Below, piece by piece: positions 1 through 6,529 of a DNA stretch of 16,661 nucleotides (the first letter of the stretch is position 1; each line of letters opens with the position of its first letter). The notes below the pieces were generated by a model. The model did no database searches and was not told the DNA's origin. It saw nothing but the letters and a program-made list of their open reading frames with translations. The translations under genes and the position numbers were made by a program. Origin of the DNA: Clostridiales bacterium (GTDB taxonomy: Bacteria > Bacillota > Clostridia > Lachnospirales > Lachnospiraceae); assembly GCA_019423835.1 (NCBI GenBank), contig JAHZAR010000007.1, forward strand, positions 33,969 through 50,629. The letters run 5' to 3'.

Positions 1-42
1 GGCCATAAAAATACAGTGTTCTTTATAGAGCAGTCCTCTCAT
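1..42 (-). CDS. start of an ABC-2 type permease (partial, runs off left edge)
   Basis: Only the first 14 codons are in the window (MRGLLYKEHCIFMA). The ATG overlaps the TGA of the ABC ATPase gene in an ATGA arrangement, which indicates translational coupling. A ribosome binding site AAAGGAGAG lies about 7 nt upstream, inside the 3' end of the ATPase gene. An opening of this kind (a short start followed by a LLYKE-like stretch) is common in the membrane subunits partnered with YtrB-like ATPases. The position third in a GntR-YtrA / ATPase / permease operon fits that role. The permease call rests on context and this short N-terminus only. Confidence 0.6.
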   Translation of the reverse strand, partial: MRGLLYKEHCIFMA

Positions 43-1007
43 CTCTGTTCTCTCCTTTCTCTCTTCTCTTCTTCTTTCATCAGACAGACTACAATTTCCT
101 CCAGACTGGCCGGCTCTGTGACCGCATGTCCTTCCAAAAGCTCTTCTCTGCCTTTTATGCTCTCCCTGTCTAACAGGGCCCAGGTTCCGAAGCTTCCCCT
201 GCGTATTCCCAGAAGGCGGATTTTCTTCTGCTCCAGAGAGGAAATCCCTTCCCACCCTCCTTTCACCGCAGCGTACCGTTCCAGCAGGGCATCCTTTTCC
301 TCATAGAGGGCCACCCTTCCCTCTGTCAGCATAACGAGATAGTCTGAAATTTTGTCCAGATCTGTCAGAATATGGCTGGAGATGAGAACCGTGTGTTCCT
401 CATCTGCGGCAAATTCCCTGATAAGCTCCAGAACCTCCTCTCTGGAGATGGGATCAAGGCCGTTTAATGGCTCATCCAGCAGAAGCAGAGAGGCCCGGTG
501 GGACAGGGCCCCTGCTATGGCCAGCTTCACCTTTGTCCCGGCTGAATAGGACTGAAGCTTTTTATCCCGGGGAATCCGCAGCCGTTCGGAAAGCTCGCTG
601 AAACGCTTCATGTCAAAATCTTCATATATTTTTTCCCAGAGCCTCACGGCATTCTTTGCGGTAAAGGTACCGGGAAGCTCAATTCCTCCAAACACAGCTC
701 CTGTTTTCCGGCGAATCTCCCGCCCCGCTTTCCTGATATCCCATCCCAGGCAGCGGATCTCACCGCTTTCCGGCCTTACCATCCCGAGGGCCGTCTTCAT
801 CAGTGTGGTTTTTCCCGCCCCATTCTCTCCTGCCAGCCCGATGATGCAGCCTGACGGCAGTGAAAGACTGACGGGCCCCAGGCAGAAATCCCTGTAGTGC
901 TTTGTGACATTCCTGAATTCCAGTCCGCACCTTCTTTTCTCCTCTTCAGGCCCTGAAATATCCCCGGCGTCTGTCGCGTTCTTGTACAGCCATTGCCTTT
1001 CCCTCAT
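39..1007 (-). CDS. ABC transporter ATP-binding protein (YtrB-like)
   Basis: This is the ATPase subunit of an ABC exporter, probably working at the inner face of the membrane with the permease that follows it. The protein is 322 aa. Walker A is GENGAGKT at residues 60-67. The signature region is YSAGTKVKL at about 154-162. Walker B is LLLLDEP at 174-180 with catalytic Glu179, and the switch histidine is in ISSHI (His212). The signature departs from LSGGQ, as is often seen in YtrB/EcsA-like ATPases. A charged stretch of about 28 residues precedes the ABC core, and a C-terminal extension of about 90 residues follows the H-loop region. I chose ATG at 1007 because GGGAG sits 8 nt upstream; the in-frame GTG at 1013 is only 2 nt from that site. 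The gene starts 15 nt after the regulator stop, so the two are probably cotranscribed. The substrate is unknown. Related YtrA-regulated systems respond to cell-envelope stress or peptide antibiotics, which is only an inference here. Confidence 0.9.
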   Translation of the reverse strand: MRERQWLYKNATDAGDISGPEEEKRRCGLEFRNVTKHYRDFCLGPVSLSLPSGCIIGLAGENGAGKTTLMKTALGMVRPESGEIRCLGWDIRKAGREIRRKTGAVFGGIELPGTFTAKNAVRLWEKIYEDFDMKRFSELSERLRIPRDKKLQSYSAGTKVKLAIAGALSHRASLLLLDEPLNGLDPISREEVLELIREFAADEEHTVLISSHILTDLDKISDYLVMLTEGRVALYEEKDALLERYAAVKGGWEGISSLEQKKIRLLGIRRGSFGTWALLDRESIKGREELLEGHAVTEPASLEEIVVCLMKEEEKRERREQR

Positions 1008-1022
1008 AATCACAGCTCCCTT

Positions 1023-1394
1023 CTACTCCTCATAAAGCGTTCTGACTAATTCCTCAATCTCTTCACAGGTAATGCCGGCCAGCCTCGCCGTCTCCACCGC
1101 ACGGCCAAGATAAGATTCCACCTTGCGGAACTGCTCCTCCCTCAGCAGCTCCTGGTTAATCTGAGCCACAAAACTCCCTTTTCCCGGGACAGAGGTGATG
1201 TACCCTTCCCGTTCCAGCTCCTCATACGCCCTCTTTGTGGAAATAATGCTGACCCTCAGCTCTTTCGCCAGAAAGCGCAGTGACGGCAGCGCCTCCCCCG
1301 GACGAAATTCCCCTGCAATAATCGCATTTTTTATCTGCCTGGCAATCTGATTATAGATGGGAGTCTCTCCGGAATTGCTGATAATAATATTCAC
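1023..1394 (-). CDS. GntR-family transcriptional regulator, YtrA subfamily
   Basis: This is a DNA-binding repressor predicted to control its own ABC operon. The 123-aa protein has a GntR winged-helix domain at about residues 10-78, with helix-turn-helix sequence around LPSLRFLAKELRVS and wing sequence GYITSVPGKGSFV. Only a short helical tail of about 45 residues follows. That small size, without a FadR/HutC effector domain, defines the YtrA subfamily. I chose GTG at 1394 because AGGGGGTGA, near-perfectly complementary to the 16S 3' end, lies 8 nt upstream, and the protein then begins VNIIISNSG, the usual opening of the family. An in-frame ATG at 1424 would add 10 residues but has a poor ribosome binding site. 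The gene is first in an operon with the ABC ATPase and permease. A perfect inverted repeat over its promoter is the likely operator. Confidence 0.93.
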   Translation of the reverse strand: MNIIISNSGETPIYNQIARQIKNAIIAGEFRPGEALPSLRFLAKELRVSIISTKRAYEELEREGYITSVPGKGSFVAQINQELLREEQFRKVESYLGRAVETARLAGITCEEIEELVRTLYEE

Positions 1395-1456
1395 TTTCGC
1401 ATCACCCCCTCTCTTATCTGTCATCAGAATCTTTTGCCTGCCTTATTTTTTTGTTT

Positions 1457-1483
1457 TACTGTATATAAACATTATATACAGTA
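1457..1483. promoter_or_regulatory. 27-bp palindromic operator over the -10 box
   Basis: The two arms TACTGTATATA (1457-1467) and TATATACAGTA (1473-1483) are perfect inverted repeats of 11 bp around a 5-bp centre. The palindrome contains the whole -10 hexamer, so a dimer bound here would block RNA polymerase. Its position directly before a YtrA-type gene makes it the probable autoregulatory site. The assignment to this regulator is inference; the palindrome itself is plain in the sequence. Confidence 0.8.
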
Positions 1484-1499
1484 GTTACAGTTCTGTCAA
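1471..1499 (-). promoter_or_regulatory. sigma-70 promoter of the GntR/ABC operon
   Basis: Reading the minus strand, TTGACA (1494-1499) and TATAAT (1471-1476) are separated by exactly 17 nt. Both hexamers are perfect consensus. The start point should fall near 1463, leaving a leader of about 70 nt before the GTG at 1394. A promoter this strong implies that expression is held down by a repressor. Confidence 0.9.
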
Positions 1500-1533
1500 C
1501 CCCTGATGTGGGTCAGAGCTGCGCATGCATCAG

Positions 1534-1589
1534 AAAAAAGGCAGGACCTGTCCGGGAATCTTCCTGCTTCCCGGACAGGTCCTGCCTTT
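1534..1589 (-). terminator. intrinsic terminator with a perfect 22-bp stem
   Basis: The arms 1537-1558 and 1568-1589 are perfectly complementary over 22 bp with a 9-nt loop. On the minus strand the stem is followed by six T residues (1539-1534), so it ends the transcript of the unknown gene at 1629-2450 before the GntR promoter. On the plus strand the tail is TTTCTT, which could also give weaker termination in that direction. Confidence 0.88.
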
Positions 1590-1628
1590 CTTGCCTGATA
1601 CTTCTGATCCTCTTTCTCCTGCCTGTTC

Positions 1629-2450
1629 CTATTCCAACCGGCCGTCCTGTTTCTGCTCCGGTCTTTCCCCCTGGCCTGTGTCTTTTTTCGTCCCGGCTCC
1701 CCATTCAGGGCCTGTCCGGCCATACAGACGGCTCAGCCGGTACAGATTTCTGAACCGCCCGCTCTTCTCACGAATGTCCTTCTCAGATACCCCGTAATAG
1801 GAATAAATCTCCCATATCATTTTCCCGGCCTTGTCGAGAGCCGGCCTCTCCCCGGAGACCTCTGCCCGGACTGCCCGGCGCTCTTTCTCGATTCCGATCC
1901 GTATGACCGCCCCTGTTTTCCTGCCCTCAGGCCGGCTGCTTCGGCCTGTCCAGCAGTTTTTCAGAGCTGTGTACAGCCATCTTGCCCGGGACGGCGTTTC
2001 CGATACGCGGATGCCTATTTCATAGAAGGAAAACTCTGTCGGAAATTTCTCATCAGAAATTTCTCTGGCCTTTTCCTCCCGGCGGGCCATATATTCAAAA
2101 TACCGCTTCAGCTTTTCGGCATCATTTCTGTCAGAGGGGTACCTGGACGGCCTGGGAAGAAGCCAGGGGGCATCTCTGTCTATCAGCTCCGTTTTCATGC
2201 TGTCCCGCATTCTGCTGCACCTTCTGGAGTCCTCCGGAAGCCTTCTGGCATGGCAGGTCCTGACCAGGTATTCCTCAAGCTCTGCCTCAGAATGCGCACC
2301 CGCCTTCAGATACCTGGCATACCCATTCATCTCCCACTGGCGCTCCCGCTGCCTGCCTGTTTCCCTGCCCCCGGTCGAAAAAATCAGTTCTCTGGCTCCC
2401 CGTTCCTGCTCCCTGGCCTTCAGCCTGTCAAGCCCGCACATGTCTATCAT
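1629..2450 (-). CDS. hypothetical protein, highly charged, 273 aa
   Basis: I do not recognise this protein. It is rich in Arg and Glu, has no membrane segment or signal peptide, and probably stays in the cytoplasm. Visible features are a charged N-terminal third with Glu/Arg runs, a more ordinary stretch at about residues 120-165 (FPTEFSFYEIGIRV, then ARWLYTALKNCW), and a segment near the C-terminus containing WEIYSYYGVSEKDIREK. The last 30 residues are polar and low in complexity. The start at 2450 has AAGGAAAG 2-5 nt upstream, and a strong terminator lies about 40 nt after the stop, which supports a real single-gene transcript. No enzyme motif is evident. The high Arg content and long reading frames on the opposite strand leave some doubt about whether it is expressed. 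Confidence 0.6.
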   Translation of the reverse strand: MIDMCGLDRLKAREQERGARELIFSTGGRETGRQRERQWEMNGYARYLKAGAHSEAELEEYLVRTCHARRLPEDSRRCSRMRDSMKTELIDRDAPWLLPRPSRYPSDRNDAEKLKRYFEYMARREEKAREISDEKFPTEFSFYEIGIRVSETPSRARWLYTALKNCWTGRSSRPEGRKTGAVIRIGIEKERRAVRAEVSGERPALDKAGKMIWEIYSYYGVSEKDIREKSGRFRNLYRLSRLYGRTGPEWGAGTKKDTGQGERPEQKQDGRLE

Positions 2451-2604
2451 CTCTTTCCTTGTCTTTCTCCCAAGCCCTTAGCTTTTCTTATCATCTTACC
2501 AGAAATCGCATTATGCCGCCATAGGCTTATTCCAATCTTCAAAAAATCGTCATAAAAATGAAAGAACTCCCACTTTCCCTCCTTCGATTTGGCAGTCTGT
2601 GCTG

Positions 2605-2633
2605 TTGCAATTAGGAGAAAATTATAGTACACT
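2605..2633 (+). promoter_or_regulatory. candidate promoter of the diiron flavoprotein gene
   Basis: TTGCAA (2605-2610) and TACACT (2628-2633) are separated by 17 nt, each matching four or more consensus positions. The start would fall near 2640, about 33 nt before the ATG. The overlapping ATTATAGT could serve as an alternative -10, but it has no -35 at the right distance. Confidence 0.45.
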
Positions 2634-2672
2634 TGAGAATCATTGATAAATATATGACAGGAGGAAGAAACC

Positions 2673-3842
2673 ATGAAAGCAGTTCAGGTAAAAGAAGGCA
2701 TTTACTGGGTAGGTGCCCTTGACTGGCATGTCAGAAATTTCCACGGCTATACCACGAACCGGGGAGCTACCTATAACGCCTATCTGATTATGGATGAAAA
2801 AATCACTTTAATCGATACAGTGAAAGCCCCATTTGCGGCAGAAATGCTGGAGCGGATCAGGGATGTAGTTGATCCGGCCAAAATCGACTATATTATCTCC
2901 AACCATGTGGAGATGGATCACTCCGGCGCTCTTCCAGAGCTTTTAAAGATATGCCCAAATGCTACCATTGTCACAAGCGCTCCAAACGGAATCAAAGGGC
3001 TGACTGCCCATTACGGGGAATACAGCTACCAGCCGGTCAAGAGCGGAGATTCCCTGAGCATTGGAAAGAGAACGCTCTCCTTCGTCTCCACCCCTATGCT
3101 CCACTGGCCGGACAATATGGTTGTCTACTGCCCGGAGGAGAAGGCCCTCTTCTCCAATGACGCCTTTGGCCAGCATTACTGCACAAGCTGCCGCTTTGAC
3201 GATGAAACAGATCTGGCTATCACTCTGTTTGAGGCAAAAAAATATTATGCAAACATCGTTATGTGCTACGGCTCTCAGGCAGCCGGCGCATGGAAGATTG
3301 TAAAGGAATTAAATCCTGAGATGATCATTCCCGGACACGGCGTAATCTGGAGAAGCCATGTGGCAGAGATTCTGGATGCCTACGAGAAATGGAGCACAAA
3401 AACTCCTGAGACAGGAGCCCTTGTGGTATTTGACAGTATGTGGAATTCCACCGAGTCTATCGCCAAAGCCATTGCCGAGGGCTTCTCATGCAAGGGCGTT
3501 CCGGTTAAGCTGGTTGATCTGAAGACAGAGCACATCTCCAATATCATCCCGTTTGTGCTGGACTGCAAATATATCGCTGTCGGCTCACCGACCCTCAACA
3601 ACAATATGATGCCGAATGTGGCAGCCTTCCTCTGCTATCTCAAGGGACTTTCCCCGAAAAACCGCGAGGCCTTTGCCTTCGGTTCCTATGGCTGGGGAGG
3701 ACAGAGCATCGGACAGGTTGAGGAAGAGCTGGTCAAATGCGGCTTTAACATCTGTATGGACAAGATCCGCATCCAGTACATTCCTTCCAGGGAGCAGCTG
3801 AAGGAAGTGGAGGCAAAGGTAGAAGCTCTGATCGGCGCATAA
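2673..3842 (+). CDS. fprA: FprA-type diiron flavoprotein (anaerobic O2/NO reductase)
   Basis: Flavodiiron proteins reduce O2 to water or NO to N2O in the cytoplasm and protect anaerobes from oxygen and nitrosative stress, taking electrons from rubredoxin, NADH-linked reductases or a similar donor. The 389-aa protein has an N-terminal metallo-beta-lactamase-like domain (about 1-245) and a C-terminal flavodoxin domain (about 248-389). The diiron ligands are visible: HVEMDH (His78, Glu80, Asp82, His83), His144 in LHWPDN, Asp163 in SNDAFG and His222 in PGHG. The FMN phosphate loop is SMWNST at about 255-260, followed by SPTLNNNMMP and GSYGWGGQS. Length is normal for the short class without a rubredoxin fusion. 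AGGAGG (2659-2664) lies 8 nt before the ATG. The gene is monocistronic by its promoter candidate and terminator, but it sits just before bilRS on the same strand. Whether O2 or NO is the main substrate cannot be told from sequence. Confidence 0.95.
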   Translation: MKAVQVKEGIYWVGALDWHVRNFHGYTTNRGATYNAYLIMDEKITLIDTVKAPFAAEMLERIRDVVDPAKIDYIISNHVEMDHSGALPELLKICPNATIVTSAPNGIKGLTAHYGEYSYQPVKSGDSLSIGKRTLSFVSTPMLHWPDNMVVYCPEEKALFSNDAFGQHYCTSCRFDDETDLAITLFEAKKYYANIVMCYGSQAAGAWKIVKELNPEMIIPGHGVIWRSHVAEILDAYEKWSTKTPETGALVVFDSMWNSTESIAKAIAEGFSCKGVPVKLVDLKTEHISNIIPFVLDCKYIAVGSPTLNNNMMPNVAAFLCYLKGLSPKNREAFAFGSYGWGGQSIGQVEEELVKCGFNICMDKIRIQYIPSREQLKEVEAKVEALIGA

Positions 3843-3909
3843 CCGGCAGATGGCTCTCCGGCATCCGGCTGAACTCTCAGCCGGTGTGACGCTTCAGCTT
3901 TCGAGATAG

Positions 3910-3948
3910 AGAGGGGGCAGAAACACAGGTTTTCAGCCCCCTCTTTTT
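3910..3948 (+). terminator. intrinsic terminator after fprA
   Basis: The stem AGAGGGGGC (3910-3918) pairs with GCCCCCTCT (3936-3944). It extends inward by GAAA/TTTC after one A-A mismatch and is followed by a run of T (3944-3948). A second 8-bp hairpin, CCGGCTGA/TCAGCCGG (3865-3884), precedes it without a T run. Confidence 0.88.
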
Positions 3949-4038
3949 AGCTGGTCAGGGCTGCTGCAGTACTGGGAAAAGCTCTCCTCTCCGCCTGCCG
4001 GAAGAGCCGAAGGGCCTGCCAGAGAGATACTTCAGATC

Positions 4039-4044
4039 AGGAGG
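4039..4044 (+). promoter_or_regulatory. ribosome binding site of bilR
   Basis: A perfect AGGAGG lies 6 nt before the ATG at 4051 and fixes the start. I see no convincing sigma-70 promoter in the roughly 100 nt between the fprA terminator and this site. The gene may be read from terminator read-through or from a non-standard promoter. Confidence 0.85.
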
Positions 4045-4050
4045 AGCTTT

Positions 4051-5172
4051 ATGTACGAGACAATATGTTCCCCTCTCTCCATCGGGAGGATTACACTGAG
4101 AAACAGAATTGTATTTGCCCCGACTACCATGGGCTTTACGGGAGATGAATATCTGACCGCCATGGAACGGATTGCGGAAGGCGGGGCAGCCATGCTGATA
4201 GTCGGCGATGTTCCGGCGTTAAATGAGCCGCCTTTCTTTGGGGCTCCCTCTCCTCTGACAGAGGAAGGATTTCTCTTTTTCCGGAAAGTGACAGAGGTGA
4301 TTCACCGCCACGGGGCGGCTGCCTGCGCCCAGCTTCACATGTCTGACACAGACACTGCCGCTGTGGCCGGGCTCATGCCGAAGCTGAAAGCCGGTATCAT
4401 CTCCATGGATGAAATGCGCCGTTTTATGAACAGCCGTGTCCGGCCGTTTATCACCCAGATGCCTGCAGAGCGGATTCACTCCATCGCAGAGGGATTTGGA
4501 AGAAGCGCAGTCAGACTGGAACAGGCCGGCTTTGACATGGTGCAGATCCACGGCGACCGGATGTGCGGCAGCTTTCTCAGCCCACTGTTTAATGAACGGA
4601 TGGACCAGTACGGCGGTTCTCTGGAAAACAGGGCCCGCTTTGCTCTGGATGCTGTCCGTGCAGTGCGCTCCTGCTGCCCGGAGCTGCCTCTGGAGTTTAA
4701 ACTGGCCGTCCGTATGGAACACCCTCATTACGGCAATGCCGGTGCTGCAGAAAAGGAGCTTGAGCAGCTGATTCCCCTTCTGGAATGCGCAGGGATTGAC
4801 TGCTTCCACGTCACTCTGGCCAACCATTCCAGCCTGAGCGATACAATTCCTCCGGCCAGCCACCCCTATTTCGGAAAAGAGGGATGTTTCCTTCCGTTTG
4901 CTGACAAAGTCAAACAATATACGGAACGCCCTGTCTGCGGCGTAGGCGGACTTACTGATCCGGACTTCATCGAAAAACAGCTGGCTTCCGGACGTATCGA
5001 CTATGCTGCCATGAGCCGTCAGCTTCTGGCCGATCCGGAATGGCCCAAAAAAACGGCTGCAGGATTCACATCCTCTATCTTCCGCTGCATCCGCTGCAAT
5101 AAAAAATGCCTGGAAGGATTAAAATCCCGCCAGGGCACCCACTGTATCTATGATGATCAAAGGAGGAACTGA
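4051..5172 (+). CDS. bilR: bilirubin reductase BilR, short form (old yellow enzyme family)
   Basis: BilR reduces bilirubin to urobilinogen in gut anaerobes. The 373-aa protein is an FMN-binding TIM barrel of the 2,4-dienoyl-CoA reductase / old yellow enzyme type. It opens with the family start (PLSIGRITLRNRIVFAPT) and has the conserved FLSPLFNERMDQYGGSLENR region after position 174. The phosphate-binding end is GVGGL (297-301), then MSRQLLADPEWP. Where most relatives have HGY or HAY, this protein has HGDR (His167-Arg170), the motif I associate with BilR. Four cysteines at 346, 349, 353 and 365 (CX2CX3CX11C) form the [4Fe-4S] motif, but the protein stops just after it. The C-terminal FAD/NAD(P)H domain of the roughly 650-aa relatives is therefore missing, and electrons must come from another protein, plausibly the flavodoxin-like product of the next gene. 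A related enal reductase is the alternative; HGDR plus the bilS neighbour favour BilR. Confidence 0.85.
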   Translation: MYETICSPLSIGRITLRNRIVFAPTTMGFTGDEYLTAMERIAEGGAAMLIVGDVPALNEPPFFGAPSPLTEEGFLFFRKVTEVIHRHGAAACAQLHMSDTDTAAVAGLMPKLKAGIISMDEMRRFMNSRVRPFITQMPAERIHSIAEGFGRSAVRLEQAGFDMVQIHGDRMCGSFLSPLFNERMDQYGGSLENRARFALDAVRAVRSCCPELPLEFKLAVRMEHPHYGNAGAAEKELEQLIPLLECAGIDCFHVTLANHSSLSDTIPPASHPYFGKEGCFLPFADKVKQYTERPVCGVGGLTDPDFIEKQLASGRIDYAAMSRQLLADPEWPKKTAAGFTSSIFRCIRCNKKCLEGLKSRQGTHCIYDDQRRN

Positions 5173-5173
5173 C

Positions 5174-5722
5174 ATGAAAAATCTGGTTTTTTACAGCAGC
5201 AATACCGGAAATACCAGTTTTCTGGCAAAGGCTCTCTCCGCCCATCTGGAGGGCACTCTGATTTCGACGAGGGAGGTGCTGAAGCGGGCGCCTTCCCAGG
5301 CCCAGGACAACCTGTCCCAGGTCGTTTTTGTGGGCTTCTGGACCGACAAGGGAAGCTGCGATGCGGATACCCTGGATCTGCTGTCCAGACTTCACGGAAA
5401 GAAAATTCTCCTCTTCGGCACTGCCGGCTTCGGGCAGAGTGAATCTTATTTTTCCCAGATTCTCAGCCGCGTCAGCGCGGCCATTCCCCCTGACAGCCAG
5501 TTTCTTTCCGGCTTTATGTGTCAGGGCAGAATGCCCTCCTCCGTCCGTTCCAGGTATGAGAGCCTTCTTGGCGCTGCCGGATCCGAGGAGGAGCGGGCCC
5601 GCATTTCAGCCCTGATCCAGAATTTTGACAATGCTCTCTCCCATCCGGATCGCTCTGATTCAGAGGCCCTCCTCGCCTGGGCTGACAGCCAGCTTCAGGC
5701 TTCCTCAAAAGAAACACGTTAA
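5174..5722 (+). CDS. bilS: flavodoxin-like protein BilS
   Basis: This is the probable electron-transfer partner of BilR. The 182-aa protein begins MKNLVFYSSNTGNT, with an FMN phosphate-binding loop SSNTGNT at residues 8-14. A second flavin-loop candidate is LLFGTAGFGQSESYF in the middle. The C-terminal 60 residues are helical and charged and lie beyond the normal flavodoxin fold. I chose ATG at 5174 because AAAGGAGG lies 7 nt upstream; an earlier in-frame ATG at 5150 lies inside bilR and has no such site. The start follows the bilR stop by 1 nt, so the two are translationally coupled. Flavodoxin-like proteins encoded next to bilR have been named BilS and proposed to help deliver electrons. 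That role is inferred here from pairing and fold. Confidence 0.82.
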   Translation: MKNLVFYSSNTGNTSFLAKALSAHLEGTLISTREVLKRAPSQAQDNLSQVVFVGFWTDKGSCDADTLDLLSRLHGKKILLFGTAGFGQSESYFSQILSRVSAAIPPDSQFLSGFMCQGRMPSSVRSRYESLLGAAGSEEERARISALIQNFDNALSHPDRSDSEALLAWADSQLQASSKETR

Positions 5723-5735
5723 AAATCTGAAAAAT

Positions 5736-5769
5736 TTGTCAAAACAGATGAACATTTTTATAGTATAAT
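5736..5769 (+). promoter_or_regulatory. promoter of the YoaK-family gene
   Basis: TTGTCA (5736-5741) and TATAGT (5759-5764) are 17 nt apart, with an overlapping TATAAT at 5764-5769 that could also act as the -10. The leader of roughly 75 nt that follows contains a 7-bp hairpin, AAGGCGG/CCGCCTT (5784-5808), without a T run. That hairpin may cap the leader or the 3' end of the bilRS transcript. Confidence 0.65.
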
Positions 5770-5845
5770 AGCTGAAGAGGCAAAAGGCGGGAGCAGATCT
5801 TCCGCCTTGCCTGCCCGCATATGATACAGCTCAGGAGGCGACACC

Positions 5846-6529
5846 GTGAAACAGGAACTGCATTTTGATCTTCCCATTCATTTTCTTATGGCTCTCTGCG
5901 GGGGGTTTCTGGGAGCCTACGCTATTTTCAACCGCATGGCCGTCTTTGCCAATGCCCAGACTGCCAATCTCATCGAGCTTATCGGCGACCTTGTAGGACG
6001 GGACTTCTCTGAAGTGCTCATCCGGCTGGGGGCCTTTCTTATTTTCTCCCTGGGCATCGTCCTGTCGGTGTGTCTGGAACGCCGTCTTCACCGGACGCTC
6101 AAATATCTGGTGCTTTTCATTGAACTTGCAGCAGTATTTTCTGTAGGCTTCCTTCCGGCAGGGCTGCATCCCATCATAGCCGTCTATCCCATTTTCTTTA
6201 TTGCCGCCCTTCAGTGGTGTGTATTTCCCGGCGCGGACGGCTTCACGGCTGCCAATGTCTTTTCCACAAATAATGTAAAGCAGACCGTGGCCTCCCTCAC
6301 AGAATACCTGATCGAGCGCAGGCAAAATCCGCAAGAAGCTGCTGGAAAAGCAAAAAAGGCACGGTTTTTCGGAGGAACCCTCCTGTCCTTTCACAGCGGG
6401 GTTGTCTGCGGATACATAGGAAGTCTGTTCCTGGGTCTGAAAAGCATCTGGCTGTGCATGATTCCTCTGCTTTCTGTTCTCCTTCTCCTCTTCACGGAGG
6501 ACAGGGCGCGGGACGGGCACCTATCTTAA
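5846..6529 (+). CDS. YoaK family (DUF1275) membrane protein
   Basis: This is a 227-aa integral membrane protein with about six hydrophobic segments (near 12-36, 59-77, 88-103, 107-128, 175-195 and 198-217). Family marks are GGFLGAYAIFNRMAVFANAQTANL at residues 19-42 and VFSTNNVKQT at 138-147. The substrate and function of the family are not known. The start is GTG with AGGAGG (5833-5838) 7 nt upstream. The gene has its own promoter and ends tail-to-tail with the 2-hydroxycarboxylate transporter, overlapping its last 9 nt. There is no terminator between the convergent genes, so opposing transcripts overlap. Link to bilRS is by position only. Confidence 0.9.
   Translation: MKQELHFDLPIHFLMALCGGFLGAYAIFNRMAVFANAQTANLIELIGDLVGRDFSEVLIRLGAFLIFSLGIVLSVCLERRLHRTLKYLVLFIELAAVFSVGFLPAGLHPIIAVYPIFFIAALQWCVFPGADGFTAANVFSTNNVKQTVASLTEYLIERRQNPQEAAGKAKKARFFGGTLLSFHSGVVCGYIGSLFLGLKSIWLCMIPLLSVLLLLFTEDRARDGHLS

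Noticed and set aside
4219..4917. 232-codon open frame on the minus strand
   Set aside because: It is antisense to bilR, which has intact family motifs across the same bases.
5831..6520. 229-codon open frame on the minus strand
   Set aside because: It is antisense to the YoaK-family gene, has no ribosome binding site and gives a low-complexity polar translation.
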